The translations under genes and the position numbers were made by a program. The notes below the pieces were generated by a model. It was not told the origin of the DNA. It saw nothing but the letters and a program-made list of their open reading frames with translations, and made no database searches. A DNA stretch of 64,000 nucleotides from positions 62,001 through 126,000 of the forward strand of contig NZ_JMQI01000083.1 in assembly GCF_000695625.1 (NCBI RefSeq), given 5' to 3'. The DNA comes from Amycolatopsis rifamycinica. Lineage in GTDB: Bacteria > Actinomycetota > Actinomycetes > Mycobacteriales > Pseudonocardiaceae. Every line of letters starts with the position of its first letter. Within the stretch, counting starts at the first letter, position 1. Positions 43,133 through 52,125 of this stretch are shown here, in pieces.

Positions 43133-44538
43133 CCGAACCGGGCGACCCCCGCGGCACACGCTGGGGAGCCCGCCGGTTCTCGTTGCGCGGCCGGGTGACG
43201 CTGCTGGCCGCCGCCTGTGTCGCCGGCGCCGTCGCGCTGGTGTCGATCGGCGCGTACATGGTCGTGCGCAGCAACCTCTACCAGCAGCTCGACGACAGCC
43301 TGCTGGCCCGCGCGCAGGCGGCGGCCAACTCGCCGCAGGTGCAGACCGAGCTCCGGCAGGTCCCCGGCGCCTTCCTGGCCAGCGCCGACCTGCAGATCGG
43401 GCAGCTCAACGCGGCGCCCGACGTCCAGCACGCCGTGATGACCTACCCGCTGTCGAGCTCGCCGCCGCCGTTCGGGCAGGACGAGCTGGCCGTCGCGAAC
43501 GGCGATTCGGCGGAGTCGCTGCGGACGGACTTCCGCACCGACAGCCGCGTGGTCGCCCTGCCGACCGGGCACGGCGAGGCCATCGTGCTGGCCCAGTCGA
43601 TGGGCCCGACCAAGCGCACGCTGAACGAGCTCGCCCTGGTGCTCTTCCTGATCGGCGGCGCCGGCATCCTGGTCGCCGCCGCGGCGGGCACCGCGGTCGC
43701 GCGGGCCGGCCTGCGCCCGGTCGACCGGCTGACGTCCGCGGCCGAACGCGTCGCCAGGACCGGCGACCTGCGGCCCATCCCGGTCAGCGGCGACGACGAA
43801 CTCGCGCGCCTCACCCAGACCTTCAACACCATGCTCGGCACGGTCGCGGACTCGCAGGAACGCCAGCGCCAGCTGGTCGCGGACGCCGGGCACGAGCTCC
43901 GAACACCGTTGACGTCGCTGCGCACCAACCTCGAGCTGCTGCTCGCCGCGAGCAAGCCGGGCGCGCCGCCGCTGCCGGACGAGGACCGGATCGACATCGT
44001 CGCGGACATCAGCGGCCAGCTCGACGAGCTGACGCAGCTCATCGGCGACCTGGTCGAGCTCGCGCGCCAGGACGAGCCGCGCGAGCGCTTCGAGCGCGTG
44101 GAGCTGCTGGAGGTCGTCGAGCGGGCGCTCGACCGGGCGCGGCGGCGCGCGGGCGAGATCAACTTCGACGTCTCGCTGCAGCCGTGGGTGCTCACCGGCG
44201 ACAACAGCGCGCTCGAGCGGGCGGTGCTGAACCTGCTCGACAACGCGGTGAAGTTCTCGCCGCCGGACGCGACGGTCTGGGTGCGGCTGTACCCGCTCGG
44301 GGACGGGACCGCCGTCGTCGAGGTCGCGGACGCCGGGCCGGGCATCGCCGAAGAGGACCTGCCCAAGGTGTTCGACCGCTTCTACCGCTCGTCGGAGGCG
44401 CGGACCCTGCCGGGCTCGGGACTCGGGCTGGCCATCGTGAAGCACGCGGCCGAGCGGCACGGCGGCGCGGTGTACGCCTCGCAGGCGCCGGAGGGCGGCG
44501 CGCTGATGACGATCCGGCTGCCGGGGGCACCCGGCTGA
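43129..44538 (+). CDS. mprB: Sensor histidine kinase MprB-like
   Basis: A 469-residue membrane kinase. Two transmembrane helices (~25-48 and ~165-185) flank a ~115-residue extracytoplasmic sensor. They are followed by HAMP, the H box DAGHELRTPLTSLRTNLELLL (phospho-His ~252), N box NLLDNAVKFS, D box DAGPGIAEEDL and G box GSGLGLAIVKH. The partner is the upstream regulator. In mycobacteria MprAB responds to envelope stress and induces pepD, whose homologue lies 2.1 kb downstream here. Confidence 0.9.
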   Translation: MTEPGDPRGTRWGARRFSLRGRVTLLAAACVAGAVALVSIGAYMVVRSNLYQQLDDSLLARAQAAANSPQVQTELRQVPGAFLASADLQIGQLNAAPDVQHAVMTYPLSSSPPPFGQDELAVANGDSAESLRTDFRTDSRVVALPTGHGEAIVLAQSMGPTKRTLNELALVLFLIGGAGILVAAAAGTAVARAGLRPVDRLTSAAERVARTGDLRPIPVSGDDELARLTQTFNTMLGTVADSQERQRQLVADAGHELRTPLTSLRTNLELLLAASKPGAPPLPDEDRIDIVADISGQLDELTQLIGDLVELARQDEPRERFERVELLEVVERALDRARRRAGEINFDVSLQPWVLTGDNSALERAVLNLLDNAVKFSPPDATVWVRLYPLGDGTAVVEVADAGPGIAEEDLPKVFDRFYRSSEARTLPGSGLGLAIVKHAAERHGGAVYASQAPEGGALMTIRLPGAPG

Positions 44539-44688
44539 CGCTGAGCCATGTTCGTCTGGGACATCGTGCGTGCGTTGTTGCTCAGGCCGTGACCTGGTGT
44601 TTCGAAGTTCACCCACCTCTACGCAGCGGAGTCCGTGTTGAATCGTGTAGGATTTTGTGTGGTTGAGCTGCGACGGACGGAGTGAACG

Positions 44689-45489
44689 GTGCTGGCGCGT
44701 CAGCGACAGGCGGTGATCCTGGAAGAGGCACGCCGGACCGGTGCGGTCCGCGTGAGCGACCTCGTGACCAGGCTGGGCGTGTCCGACATGACGGTGCGTC
44801 GCGACCTCGACGTCCTCGCCGGGCGAGGGCTCGTCGAGAAGGTGTACGGCGGTGCCACCTCGGTCGTCGGCAAGAGCACCGACGAGCCCGGCTTCGAAGC
44901 CAAGTCCGTGCGCCAGCGGGCGCAGAAGGAAGCCATCGCCGAGCTCGCCGCGACGCTGATCCGGCCCGGCACCGCGATCGGCATCTCCGCCGGCACCACC
45001 ACGTGGACGCTGGCGCGGGCGCTCGACGCCATCCCCGGGCTCACCATCGTGACCAACTCGATCCAGGTCGCCGACGTGCTGCGCTCCTCGACGCAGCCGG
45101 ACCGCACCGTCGTGCTCACCGGTGGGGTGCGGACGCCGTCGGACGCTCTGGTCGGGCCGGTCGCCGTGCACAGCCTGCGGTCGCTGCACCTGGACGCCGT
45201 CTTCCTCGGCGTGCACGGGATGGCCGACGGACCGGGGTTCACCACGCCGAACCTCACCGAGAGCGAGACCGACCGCGCGCTGGTCGAGGCCGGGCGCAAG
45301 CTGGTCGTGCTCGCCGACCACACGAAGTGGGGCACCGTCGGGATCTCGACGATCGCCGACCTGGACGAGGCCGACGTCGTCGTCACCGATGACGGGATTC
45401 CCGACGAGGCCAAGGAAATACTCGCCGAAAGGGCAGGGGAACTCATGATCGCCGAAACGGCGGAGACGGTCGAGGCCGAAGAAGCGTGA
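44689..45489 (+). CDS. DeoR/GlpR-family sugar-operon regulator
   Basis: A 266-residue DeoR-type protein. The N-terminal winged helix (QAVILEEARRTGAVRVSDLVTRLGVSDMTVRRDLDVL) carries the family signature, and a DeoR sugar-phosphate sensor domain (ISAGTTTWTLARAL, LTGGVRTPSDALVGP, ADHTKWG) follows. GTG 44689 is preceded by GGAG. The next gene, galT, starts within its stop codon (GTGA), so it most likely controls galactose use in response to a galactose-derived phosphate. Confidence 0.88.
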   Translation: MLARQRQAVILEEARRTGAVRVSDLVTRLGVSDMTVRRDLDVLAGRGLVEKVYGGATSVVGKSTDEPGFEAKSVRQRAQKEAIAELAATLIRPGTAIGISAGTTTWTLARALDAIPGLTIVTNSIQVADVLRSSTQPDRTVVLTGGVRTPSDALVGPVAVHSLRSLHLDAVFLGVHGMADGPGFTTPNLTESETDRALVEAGRKLVVLADHTKWGTVGISTIADLDEADVVVTDDGIPDEAKEILAERAGELMIAETAETVEAEEA

Positions 45490-46568
45490 AGCGAACCGTA
45501 CGACACCTGGCCGACGGCCGGGAGATCATCTACTTCGACCAGCCCGGAGCGCCCGACCGCGTCGCCGAGGACACCCGTGACCTGCCGCCGGTTTCGGCCG
45601 CGTCGGAGATCCGGCGTGACCCGCTGACCGGTGAGTGGGTCGCGATGGCCGCGCACCGGCAGACGCGGACCTACAAGCCGCCGGCGGACCTCTGCCCGCT
45701 GTGCCCGAGCAAGCCCGGCAAACCGAGCGAGATCCCGGAAAGCGATTACGACGTCGTCGTCTTCGAGAACCGGTTCCCGTCCTTCGCCGAGGACGTCGTC
45801 GGCGCGCCGTCCACTGTGGATGGCCTGGGGCTGGTGCCGACGCGGCCGGGACGTGGCCGCTGCGAGGTCGTCTGCTTCACCAGCGACCACGACGGCGCTT
45901 TCTCGCGGCTGAGCTCGAAGCAGGTGCGGGCCGTCGTGGACGCCTGGGCCGATCGCACCGCCGCGCTGTCCGAGGTGCCCGGGGTGGAGCAGGTCTTCCC
46001 GTTCGAGAACCGCGGCGAGGAAATCGGCGTCACGCTGTCGCACCCGCACGGGCAGATCTACGGCTACCCGTTCGTCACGCCGAAGACCGAGCGGATGCTC
46101 GACGTCGCCCGCGCCTACCAGGCCGAACACGGGCGCCCGGTGCTCGGCGACGTGCTGGCCGCGGAGCAGAAGTCCGGCGCGCGCGTCGTCGCGTCCGGGG
46201 AGCACTGGACGGCGTACGTGCCGCCGGCGGCCCGCTGGCCGGTCGAGGTGCACGTCGTGCCGCACCGGCAGGTCGCGGACATCCCCGAGCTGACCGACGC
46301 CGAACGCGACGACTTCGCCGACGTCTACCTCGACGTGCTGCGCCGCTGCGACGCGCTGTACGACCGGCCGCTGCCCTACATCGCGGCGTGGCACCAGGCG
46401 CCGGTGCGCCGCGACCGCGAGCTCGGCTGGCTCCACCTGGAACTGTTCTCCGTGCTGCGCGCGAAGGACAAGCTGAAGTACTTGGCGGGGTCGGAGTCGG
46501 GCATGGCGGTGTGGATCAACGACGCGACCCCGGAACAGATCGCGGAACGGCTCCGCGCGGCGGGCTGA
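45486..46568 (+). CDS. galT: Galactose-1-phosphate uridylyltransferase
   Basis: A 360-residue HIT-superfamily enzyme of the Leloir pathway exchanging UMP between UDP-glucose and galactose-1-phosphate. The catalytic H-P-H lies in TLSHPHGQIYGYP (~185-197), zinc-type Cys pairs in CPLCPSKPG (~75-80), and the second HIT-like half has H-V-V-P-H-R (~257-262). GTG 45486 overlaps the DeoR stop. No galE or galK is adjacent, though galU lies at 60993. Confidence 0.92.
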   Translation: MKRTVRHLADGREIIYFDQPGAPDRVAEDTRDLPPVSAASEIRRDPLTGEWVAMAAHRQTRTYKPPADLCPLCPSKPGKPSEIPESDYDVVVFENRFPSFAEDVVGAPSTVDGLGLVPTRPGRGRCEVVCFTSDHDGAFSRLSSKQVRAVVDAWADRTAALSEVPGVEQVFPFENRGEEIGVTLSHPHGQIYGYPFVTPKTERMLDVARAYQAEHGRPVLGDVLAAEQKSGARVVASGEHWTAYVPPAARWPVEVHVVPHRQVADIPELTDAERDDFADVYLDVLRRCDALYDRPLPYIAAWHQAPVRRDRELGWLHLELFSVLRAKDKLKYLAGSESGMAVWINDATPEQIAERLRAAG

Positions 46569-46639
46569 GCGGCCATACTCATCTCCGATGCACAGGTTCG
46601 GCTCAGGAACCTCTCAGGACCATCGCGCAAGGTGAGGAC

Positions 46640-48058
46640 ATGACCGAGAACGACCCCAGCGCGCACGACCCCGCGGCGCCGCGGCACCCCGAGACCGGCC
46701 AGCAGCCGGCTCAGGGCGGTTGGGCGGGCAGCCCGTACGGTGACCAGGCCAAGCCCGAGTCCGGCGGTGCGCCGCAGTACTCCGAGCCGTCGTACCACGC
46801 CGTGACCGGGGCCGATCCGGCGTACGGCGGGCAGACCGCGAACCCGTGGTCCGCCCCGGGTGCGCAGATGCCATCCGGCCAGAACCCGCAGAGCGTCTAC
46901 CCGCCGGCGAACCCGTACGGGCCGTCCGGCACGGGCGTGTACCCCGCGGCCGCGCCGGAGCCGACGCCGAAGCGGTCCGGCGGGAAGCTGCTCGCCGGCG
47001 TCGCGCTGGTCGCGCTGCTGGTCGGTGGCATCGCGGGCGGAACGGTCGGGTACTTCACCGGCGGGTCGTCCGGCCCGGCCAGCAACGCGCTCAACGCGCC
47101 GAAGCCGGCCCAGCAGACGGGCAACGCACCCGCCGGTTCGGTCGAGGCCGTCGCGCAGAAGCTGTCGCCGAGCGTGGTCGAGTTGCAGGTCAGCGGCCAG
47201 CAGGGCGCGGGCGAGGGCTCCGGGTTCGTCATCAGCACCGACGGCTACATCCTGACGAACAACCACGTCGTCGAGGTCGGCGCGAACGGCGGCCAGATCC
47301 AGGCGGTGTTCCAGGACGGCAAGAAGGCCGCCGCCAAGGTCATCGGCCGCGACCCGACGACCGACATCGCGGTCGTCAAGGTCAACGGCGTCGGCAACCT
47401 GACCCCGGTGGAGCTCGGCCGGTCCGACGACCTGCGCGTCGGCCAGTCGGTGGTCGCCATCGGCTCGCCCTTCGAACTGGCCGGCACGGTCACCTCGGGC
47501 ATCGTCAGCTCGCTGCACCGGCCGGTGCGCGCGGGCGGCAGCAGCGGCGACCAGACGACGGTGATGGACGCCGTCCAGACCGACGCGGCGATCAACCCGG
47601 GCAACTCGGGTGGCCCGCTGGCGAACATGGCCGGCCAGGTCATCGGCATCAACTCGGCGATCTACAGCCCGCAGTCGGCGGGCGGACAGGGCCAGGGCGC
47701 GTCCGAAGGCGGCAACGTCGGCATCGGCTTCGCGATCCCGATCGACCAGGCGCGCCGCACCGCGGACACGATCATCAAGACCGGCCAGGCGGTGCAGACC
47801 TACATCGGCGCGGAGGTCAAGGACGCCCCGCAGGGCGGCGCCGAGCTCGGTGCCATCAAGGCCGGCAGCCCGGCGGAGAAGGCCGGCCTGAAGGCGGGCG
47901 ACATCGTCACCAAGATCGACGACCGCCCGATCGACTCGGCCGACACGCTGGTCGCGGCGGTCCGCACCCGGGCCCCCGACGAGAAGGCGACCTTCACGCT
48001 CGCCGACGGCCGCACGGTCGAGGTGACGTTCGGCGGACAGCCGGTCCAGCCCAACTGA
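46640..48058 (+). CDS. pepD: HtrA/DegP-like serine protease (PepD-like)
   Basis: A 472-residue membrane-anchored trypsin-like protease with a PDZ domain. The ~110-residue N-terminus is disordered and rich in Pro, Gly and Gln. One transmembrane helix (LLAGVALVALLVGGIAGG, ~118-135) follows, then the catalytic triad: His in TNNHVVE (~210), Asp in PTTDIAVV (~247), Ser in NPGNSGGPL (~324). The PDZ covers ~380-465. It faces outside and handles misfolded envelope proteins. Synteny with mprAB and moaB2 points to mycobacterial PepD. A long terminator hairpin follows. Confidence 0.9.
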   Translation: MTENDPSAHDPAAPRHPETGQQPAQGGWAGSPYGDQAKPESGGAPQYSEPSYHAVTGADPAYGGQTANPWSAPGAQMPSGQNPQSVYPPANPYGPSGTGVYPAAAPEPTPKRSGGKLLAGVALVALLVGGIAGGTVGYFTGGSSGPASNALNAPKPAQQTGNAPAGSVEAVAQKLSPSVVELQVSGQQGAGEGSGFVISTDGYILTNNHVVEVGANGGQIQAVFQDGKKAAAKVIGRDPTTDIAVVKVNGVGNLTPVELGRSDDLRVGQSVVAIGSPFELAGTVTSGIVSSLHRPVRAGGSSGDQTTVMDAVQTDAAINPGNSGGPLANMAGQVIGINSAIYSPQSAGGQGQGASEGGNVGIGFAIPIDQARRTADTIIKTGQAVQTYIGAEVKDAPQGGAELGAIKAGSPAEKAGLKAGDIVTKIDDRPIDSADTLVAAVRTRAPDEKATFTLADGRTVEVTFGGQPVQPN

Positions 48059-48139
48059 TCCCGTTCCAGACGCTCGGCCGCCTCGGCGCGGCCGAGACCA
48101 GCTTCGGCTCGACCCCCGTTCCCGGGGCCGGACCCACAA

Positions 48140-48181
48140 GGCCACGCGCGACCAGGCACTCGATGCCGGTCGCGCGTGGCC
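48140..48181. terminator. Terminator hairpin between pepD and the envelope cluster
   Basis: GGCCACGCGCGACC (48140-48153) pairs perfectly with GGTCGCGCGTGGCC (48168-48181) around a 14-base loop. It lies 81 bp after the pepD stop and 15 bp after the end of the convergent gene, so it can serve both strands. Confidence 0.8.
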
Positions 48182-48196
48182 GCATTTGTGCCCGGG

Positions 48197-48904
48197 TCAG
48201 GGACCGGGACGGTGGCGGTCGGCCGGTGGGCCTGGATGGTCGGCTCGCGTACCGGGAGGGTCGGCCGGTGAGGCCGGTGAGGCCGGCGGGTCGGCTCGCG
48301 TGTCTGGAGGGTCGGCCGGTGTGTCTAGAGGGGCGGTCGGCGAGGCCGGAGGGTCAGCCGGTGTGTCTGATGGGGCGGCCGGTTTGTCTGGAGGGTCGGT
48401 TGGCGTGTCGGGACGGGTATCCCGCGTGATTGGAAGGGCATCACGTGTGATTGGCGGGGCATCACTCGTGATTGGAGGGGCATCACGTGTGATTGGGGGG
48501 ACGACACGGGGGCGGAGGGCGGTCAGGGCCACGGCCAGCCAGACCGCGGCCAAGGTGAGGGCCAGGGCGGGGGCCGGGTTGGTGTCGTGGAGGCCGGGCA
48601 TCGGTGGGGTTCCGTACGGCCGCCAGAGCAGCGGGAACGCCAAGATGGCCAGCGCGGCGGTGATGACCGTGCCCGCGATGACGGGGGTTCGCCAGCGAGA
48701 CGGGAGGAGGCGGGCCAAGGCGACGCCGAGGACTGCCGTCAGCGGGGCGATGACCGCGTCGTTGACGATCGGGCCGCCGATGATCCAGCCGACCGTGCCG
48801 AAGACGTCGGGACGCAGGGGCAGCGCGTACTCGGCGAACAGCACCACGCCCCACGCCAGTGCCGCGAGGCCGGGCAGCGCGAGGAGCGCACGGGCGGTCT
48901 TCAC
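48197..48904 (-). CDS. Four-to-five-helix membrane protein with repetitive Pro/Asp tail
   Basis: A 235-residue protein whose first ~135 residues hold four or five hydrophobic helices (ARALLALPGLAALAWGVVLF, VGWIIGGPIVNDAVIAPL and others). The last ~95 residues are low-complexity Pro, Asp, Thr and Ala. The tail is encoded by tandem repeats (see 48426-48509) and looks recently expanded. GTG 48904 overlaps the molybdopterin-oxidoreductase stop (GTGA). I do not recognise the family. Its place suggests partnership with the oxidoreductase. Confidence 0.75.
   Translation of the reverse strand: MKTARALLALPGLAALAWGVVLFAEYALPLRPDVFGTVGWIIGGPIVNDAVIAPLTAVLGVALARLLPSRWRTPVIAGTVITAALAILAFPLLWRPYGTPPMPGLHDTNPAPALALTLAAVWLAVALTALRPRVVPPITRDAPPITSDAPPITRDALPITRDTRPDTPTDPPDKPAAPSDTPADPPASPTAPLDTPADPPDTRADPPASPASPADPPGTRADHPGPPADRHRPGP
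48426..48509. repeat. Four tandem 21-bp repeats within a coding tail
   Basis: Units at 48426-48446, 48447-48467, 48468-48488 and 48489-48509 share GTGATTGG-(A/C/G)-(A/G)GGG-CATCACGT with one to several differences; the last is most diverged. On the minus strand they encode a heptapeptide around P-P-I-T-R-D-A. A further imprecise repeat region (GGTCGGCCGGTG-like) continues down to about 48220. Confidence 0.85.
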
Positions 48905-50016
48905 AGCGCCTCCAGTTTCGTGACCCACTTCGTCTGCAGCACCCCGGGACGGTTCGGCGCGATGATCCGGCAGGGAAAGCCGTGGTCGGGGGCGAGGACC
49001 TCGCCGTTCAGCTCCAGGGCCAGCAGCGTCAGCTCGTCGGCCGTGTGTTCGCCCGGGAGCATGCTGACGCCGTACAGTCCGCCACGCTCCGAAGAGGACA
49101 CCCGGACCGCCGTACCCGGTGCCGCGCCGACGGTTTTCAGCAGCGTGGGCAGGGAGATTCCGCGCCAGGTGGCGGACTGGCTCCAGCCCTCGACGCACGC
49201 GATCGGGAGCTCCGCCGTCGTCTGCGGCAGGGCGCGCAGCTCGTCGAGCGAGAACTTCGTCGTGCCTCGCGGGGTCACCACCGACAGCCGCCAGGCCGGC
49301 GACCACGTGACGCCCGCGGCGGCCGCCGTGCGGTTCACCGGGAGGTCCTGGGTGCCCTTGCCGGTCCTCCAGGAAAGCGCCGAGACGCCGCGCAGGAACG
49401 GGACCGTCGCGCCCGCGGTGGCCACGACCGCGACGCCGGTCGCCAGGCCGGTGGTCATCAGGAAACCCCGCCGCGACAGCCCCTCAGCCGGCGGCTCCTC
49501 GATGGTGGCCCGGCTCAGGGCGCGGCGGATGATCGGCAGCTTCACCGCGACGTGCACCAGGATCGAGCCGATCGCCAGCCACGCGACCGCGTAGTGCACC
49601 TGAGGGAAGTAGAAGCCCCAGGGGTAGTTCTGCGCGACGTTCAGCAGCCCGGTCGTCAGCTCGAAGAACGCCGCACCGGACAGCACCAGGATCGACAGCC
49701 GCTCCAGCGCGTGCGGCAGCGAGCGGACGAGCGGCCGGCCGAACAGTTTCGGGTAGACGCTCCACAGTTTCGCCAGCAGCAACGGGATCGACGCCACGCC
49801 CGAGATCACGTGCAGCCCCTGCGTGAGGCGGTAAAGCCCGATCGGACGGCTGGGCCAGAAGAACCACCCGGGTGGGTGCTGGATGAGGTGGCTGAGCAAT
49901 CCGGTCACGAAGCACGTCGTGAACGTGACCGCGAGGGCCAGGCCGATTTTCGACGTCACCCGTTCGTGGTGCGCCGGGGCCCGGAACTGCTCTTCCGCCG
50001 GGATCGGGAGTTTCAC
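48901..50016 (-). CDS. Membrane molybdopterin-dependent oxidoreductase with b561-like N-terminus
   Basis: A 371-residue fusion. About five hydrophobic segments with several His residues (LQGLHVISG, HYAVAW, LVHVAVK) in the first ~190 residues resemble a di-haem cytochrome b561. An R-R-G-F twin-arginine-like segment near 187 then leads to an extracytoplasmic sulfite-oxidase-type molybdopterin domain. Its conserved Cys in IACVEGWSQSATW (~283) would ligate molybdenum. The substrate is unknown. It overlaps the methyltransferase upstream by GTGA. Cofactor genes moaB2 and moeA lie downstream in the window. Confidence 0.87.
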   Translation of the reverse strand: MKLPIPAEEQFRAPAHHERVTSKIGLALAVTFTTCFVTGLLSHLIQHPPGWFFWPSRPIGLYRLTQGLHVISGVASIPLLLAKLWSVYPKLFGRPLVRSLPHALERLSILVLSGAAFFELTTGLLNVAQNYPWGFYFPQVHYAVAWLAIGSILVHVAVKLPIIRRALSRATIEEPPAEGLSRRGFLMTTGLATGVAVVATAGATVPFLRGVSALSWRTGKGTQDLPVNRTAAAAGVTWSPAWRLSVVTPRGTTKFSLDELRALPQTTAELPIACVEGWSQSATWRGISLPTLLKTVGAAPGTAVRVSSSERGGLYGVSMLPGEHTADELTLLALELNGEVLAPDHGFPCRIIAPNRPGVLQTKWVTKLEAL

Positions 50017-50645
50017 GGTCGCTCCAATCGTGCGAACCAGCGGTGCCCGCGCCGGGTGGTCCAGTCGACGCGCAACCCGGCGCGCGCGGCGACCTCGGCG
50101 ATCGCGTCGACCCCGACCCAGGCCCAGGTGAACCAGGCGACGTCGGCGTGGCCGGGCCGGAGCCGGACGCGCTCGTGCCGCAGGCCCCGGCCGGGCGGGT
50201 CCAGTTCGACGAGGACGTCACCGTCGGCGGCGATCAGCCGCGCTGTGCGCCGCAGCAGCGCGGCCGGGTCACCGCCGATGCCGATGTTGCCGTCGGCGAG
50301 CAGCGCGTGCCGCCATCGCCCTTCGCCGGGCAGGCGGTCGAAGAGGTCGCGCTGCAACGCGCTCGCCCCGCGCCGCCGGGTCAGCCCGACGGCCGTGCGT
50401 GAGCTGTCCACGCCCAGTGCGGCGATCCCGCGCGCGGCCAGCGCCGCGGTGAGCCTGCCGGGCCCGCAGCCGAGGTCGACGGTCGGGCCGGAGCACGCGC
50501 CGAGCAGGACGTCGTCGCCCTCGGACGGTTCCGCCCAGCGTTCCACCGCCAGCTCGATCCGCTCGCCGTTCGCCAGCTCGAGCCAGCACCGGTGGCCGAG
50601 CAGGCCGCGGTCGAACTCGTGGCCGGTCATCACGGGGGCCGTCAT
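50013..50645 (-). CDS. Class I SAM-dependent methyltransferase
   Basis: A 210-residue protein with motif I VDLGCGPGRLTAALAARG (~55-72) and an acidic motif II end (GVDSS). The C-terminal half has LVELDPPGRG. It begins at ATG 50645 overlapping the stop of the DUF2064 gene (TGATG) and runs into the oxidoreductase gene by GTGA. It is the third gene of a five-gene operon, so it likely methylates an intermediate of the sugar or lipid made here. Its substrate cannot be named. Confidence 0.87.
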   Translation of the reverse strand: MTAPVMTGHEFDRGLLGHRCWLELANGERIELAVERWAEPSEGDDVLLGACSGPTVDLGCGPGRLTAALAARGIAALGVDSSRTAVGLTRRRGASALQRDLFDRLPGEGRWRHALLADGNIGIGGDPAALLRRTARLIAADGDVLVELDPPGRGLRHERVRLRPGHADVAWFTWAWVGVDAIAEVAARAGLRVDWTTRRGHRWFARLERP

Positions 50646-51325
50646 CACGCCACCGCCTTTCCGACGGCCATGACGGCGCGGGCGAAGCGGCCGTGCGGGC
50701 ACAACTCCGCCACCGAACGGGCATCCGCCATGGTGTCCACATCGGACAGAACGGCTCCTCGCCGTGGCCGCAGACCGCTCGCCGTGAGGGCCCGCAATGT
50801 GCGTTCGCCGGTGTCCTCGCGGGACATCGGGACGCCCGCGAGGACCTGCGCGTGCCGCGGATCGGCGAGCCCCAGCGCCCACCAGCCGCCGTCCGCGGCC
50901 GGGCCGAGCACGGCGTCGTGGCCGCCGTGCACGACGGGTGCGGCCGCCGCGGCGAGGGACTCGGGCGTGACCTGCGGGGTGTCCATGCCGATCTGGAGGA
51001 TCGGCAGGCCGGCGTGCACCGCGGCGGCGTCCGCGTGGGCGTTCGCCAGCCGGGCGCCGAAGTCCCAGCCACGCTGGGCGATGACGGTCGAGCGCCGGAG
51101 TGCCGCGCCGAGTTCGGCGGTCCGGGCGGCGGCCCCGAGGTCCCCGGTCATCGCGACGACGGGCAGGGCGCCGGGCACCGCGCCCACGGCGTCGAGGGTG
51201 TCGAGCAGTGCGGCCGCGGCGATTTCGGCCGCCTGAGCCGGGGTCGCGGGCGGGCAGAGCCGGGTCTTCGCGAGGCCCGCGACCGGCGCCTTGGCCACGA
51301 CGAGCAGGATGAACGGGCGCGTCAT
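50645..51325 (-). CDS. DUF2064 / TIGR04282-family glycosyltransferase-like protein
   Basis: A 226-residue nucleotidyl/glycosyltransferase A-fold protein with VVAKAPVAGLAKTRL (residues ~9-23), IGMDTPQVTPE (~113-123) and LGPAADGGWWALGL (~140-153), all typical of the DUF2064/CofC-like family (mycobacterial Rv0540 type). It probably transfers a nucleotide or sugar to a phosphate acceptor. It is coupled by ATGA to the GT2 gene upstream. The GT2-DUF2064 pairing is conserved in actinobacteria. Confidence 0.85.
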   Translation of the reverse strand: MTRPFILLVVAKAPVAGLAKTRLCPPATPAQAAEIAAAALLDTLDAVGAVPGALPVVAMTGDLGAAARTAELGAALRRSTVIAQRGWDFGARLANAHADAAAVHAGLPILQIGMDTPQVTPESLAAAAAPVVHGGHDAVLGPAADGGWWALGLADPRHAQVLAGVPMSREDTGERTLRALTASGLRPRRGAVLSDVDTMADARSVAELCPHGRFARAVMAVGKAVA

Positions 51326-51981
51326 CGGGCCAGCACCCGCCCGAAGTCGCGGACCGCCCGCAGCGTCCCCCGCACCGACCCGGACACCTTCGACTTCGTG
51401 CCCCGGGCACGCTCGCCGTAGCGGACGTCGAACTCGCGGACCCGCCACCCCGCACGCTGGGCCTTGATCAGCAGCTCCAGGGGATAGCCGAACGCCCGGT
51501 CCGCGACGCCCAGGCCGAGCAGCGCCCGCCGGTCCGCGGCGCGCAGGGGCGCGATGTCCCGCACCGGCAGCCCGCGGCTGCGCAACAGCAGGGCCAGCAC
51601 GACGTTGCCGGCTCTGGCGTGCCACGGCCACACTCCCGGACCGGTCGGCACCCGGCGTCCGACGGCCAGGTCGGCGCCGCCTTCGACCGCGGACACCAGC
51701 CGCGTCAGGTCGGCGAGGTCCAAGGAGCCGTCGGCGTCGGCGAAGCACACGATGTCCGCGGTCGCGGCTTCCAGCCCCGCGTGCACGGCCGCGCCGTAGC
51801 CGCGGCGCGGCTCGTGGACGACCTTCGCGCCGAGCGAGGCCGCCACATCCGGGGAGCCGTCGGCCGAACCGTTGTCGACCACAATCGCGCGGTAGCCCGG
51901 CGGCAGGCCGGCCAGCACGCCGGGCAGGGCGGCCGCTTCGTCGAGGCAGGGGAGGACGACGTCCACTTCCAAGTCAGTCAC
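51322..51981 (-). CDS. GT2 family polyprenyl-phosphate-type glycosyltransferase
   Basis: A 219-residue GT-A enzyme. VDVVLPCLDEAAALPGVL and VVDNGSADGSPDV form the nucleotide-binding N-terminus. The metal motif is D-A-D in CFADADGSLD (~80-89), followed by FGYPLELLIKAQRAGWRV near 173-190. It resembles dolichyl-phosphate sugar synthases and the mycobacterial Rv0539 product. It is first in the minus-strand operon and divergent from the membrane glycosyltransferase at 52126. It likely makes the lipid-linked sugar used by that enzyme. Confidence 0.88.
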   Translation of the reverse strand: MTDLEVDVVLPCLDEAAALPGVLAGLPPGYRAIVVDNGSADGSPDVAASLGAKVVHEPRRGYGAAVHAGLEAATADIVCFADADGSLDLADLTRLVSAVEGGADLAVGRRVPTGPGVWPWHARAGNVVLALLLRSRGLPVRDIAPLRAADRRALLGLGVADRAFGYPLELLIKAQRAGWRVREFDVRYGERARGTKSKVSGSVRGTLRAVRDFGRVLAR

Positions 51982-52111
51982 GGCGCCGACCGTAAGTCCG
52001 TCGCCCGTGCCGCAGAACCCTTGCGGCGCTTACCGAATCATGACGTCCGGGGAGTTCTTACCGCGTCGTTACGGCTGCCGTTCCGAGGGCGCGGATCGCC
52101 CGCCGCGGACC

Positions 52112-52117
52112 TACGGT
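52112..52117 (+). promoter_or_regulatory. Probable -10 (TACGGT) for a leaderless transcript
   Basis: TACGGT lies eight bases before ATG 52126, with no ribosome-binding site. It is almost identical in layout to the region before moaB2 (TACGGT at 57858, seven bases before ATG). Confidence 0.4.
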
Positions 52118-52125
52118 GGGCGACG

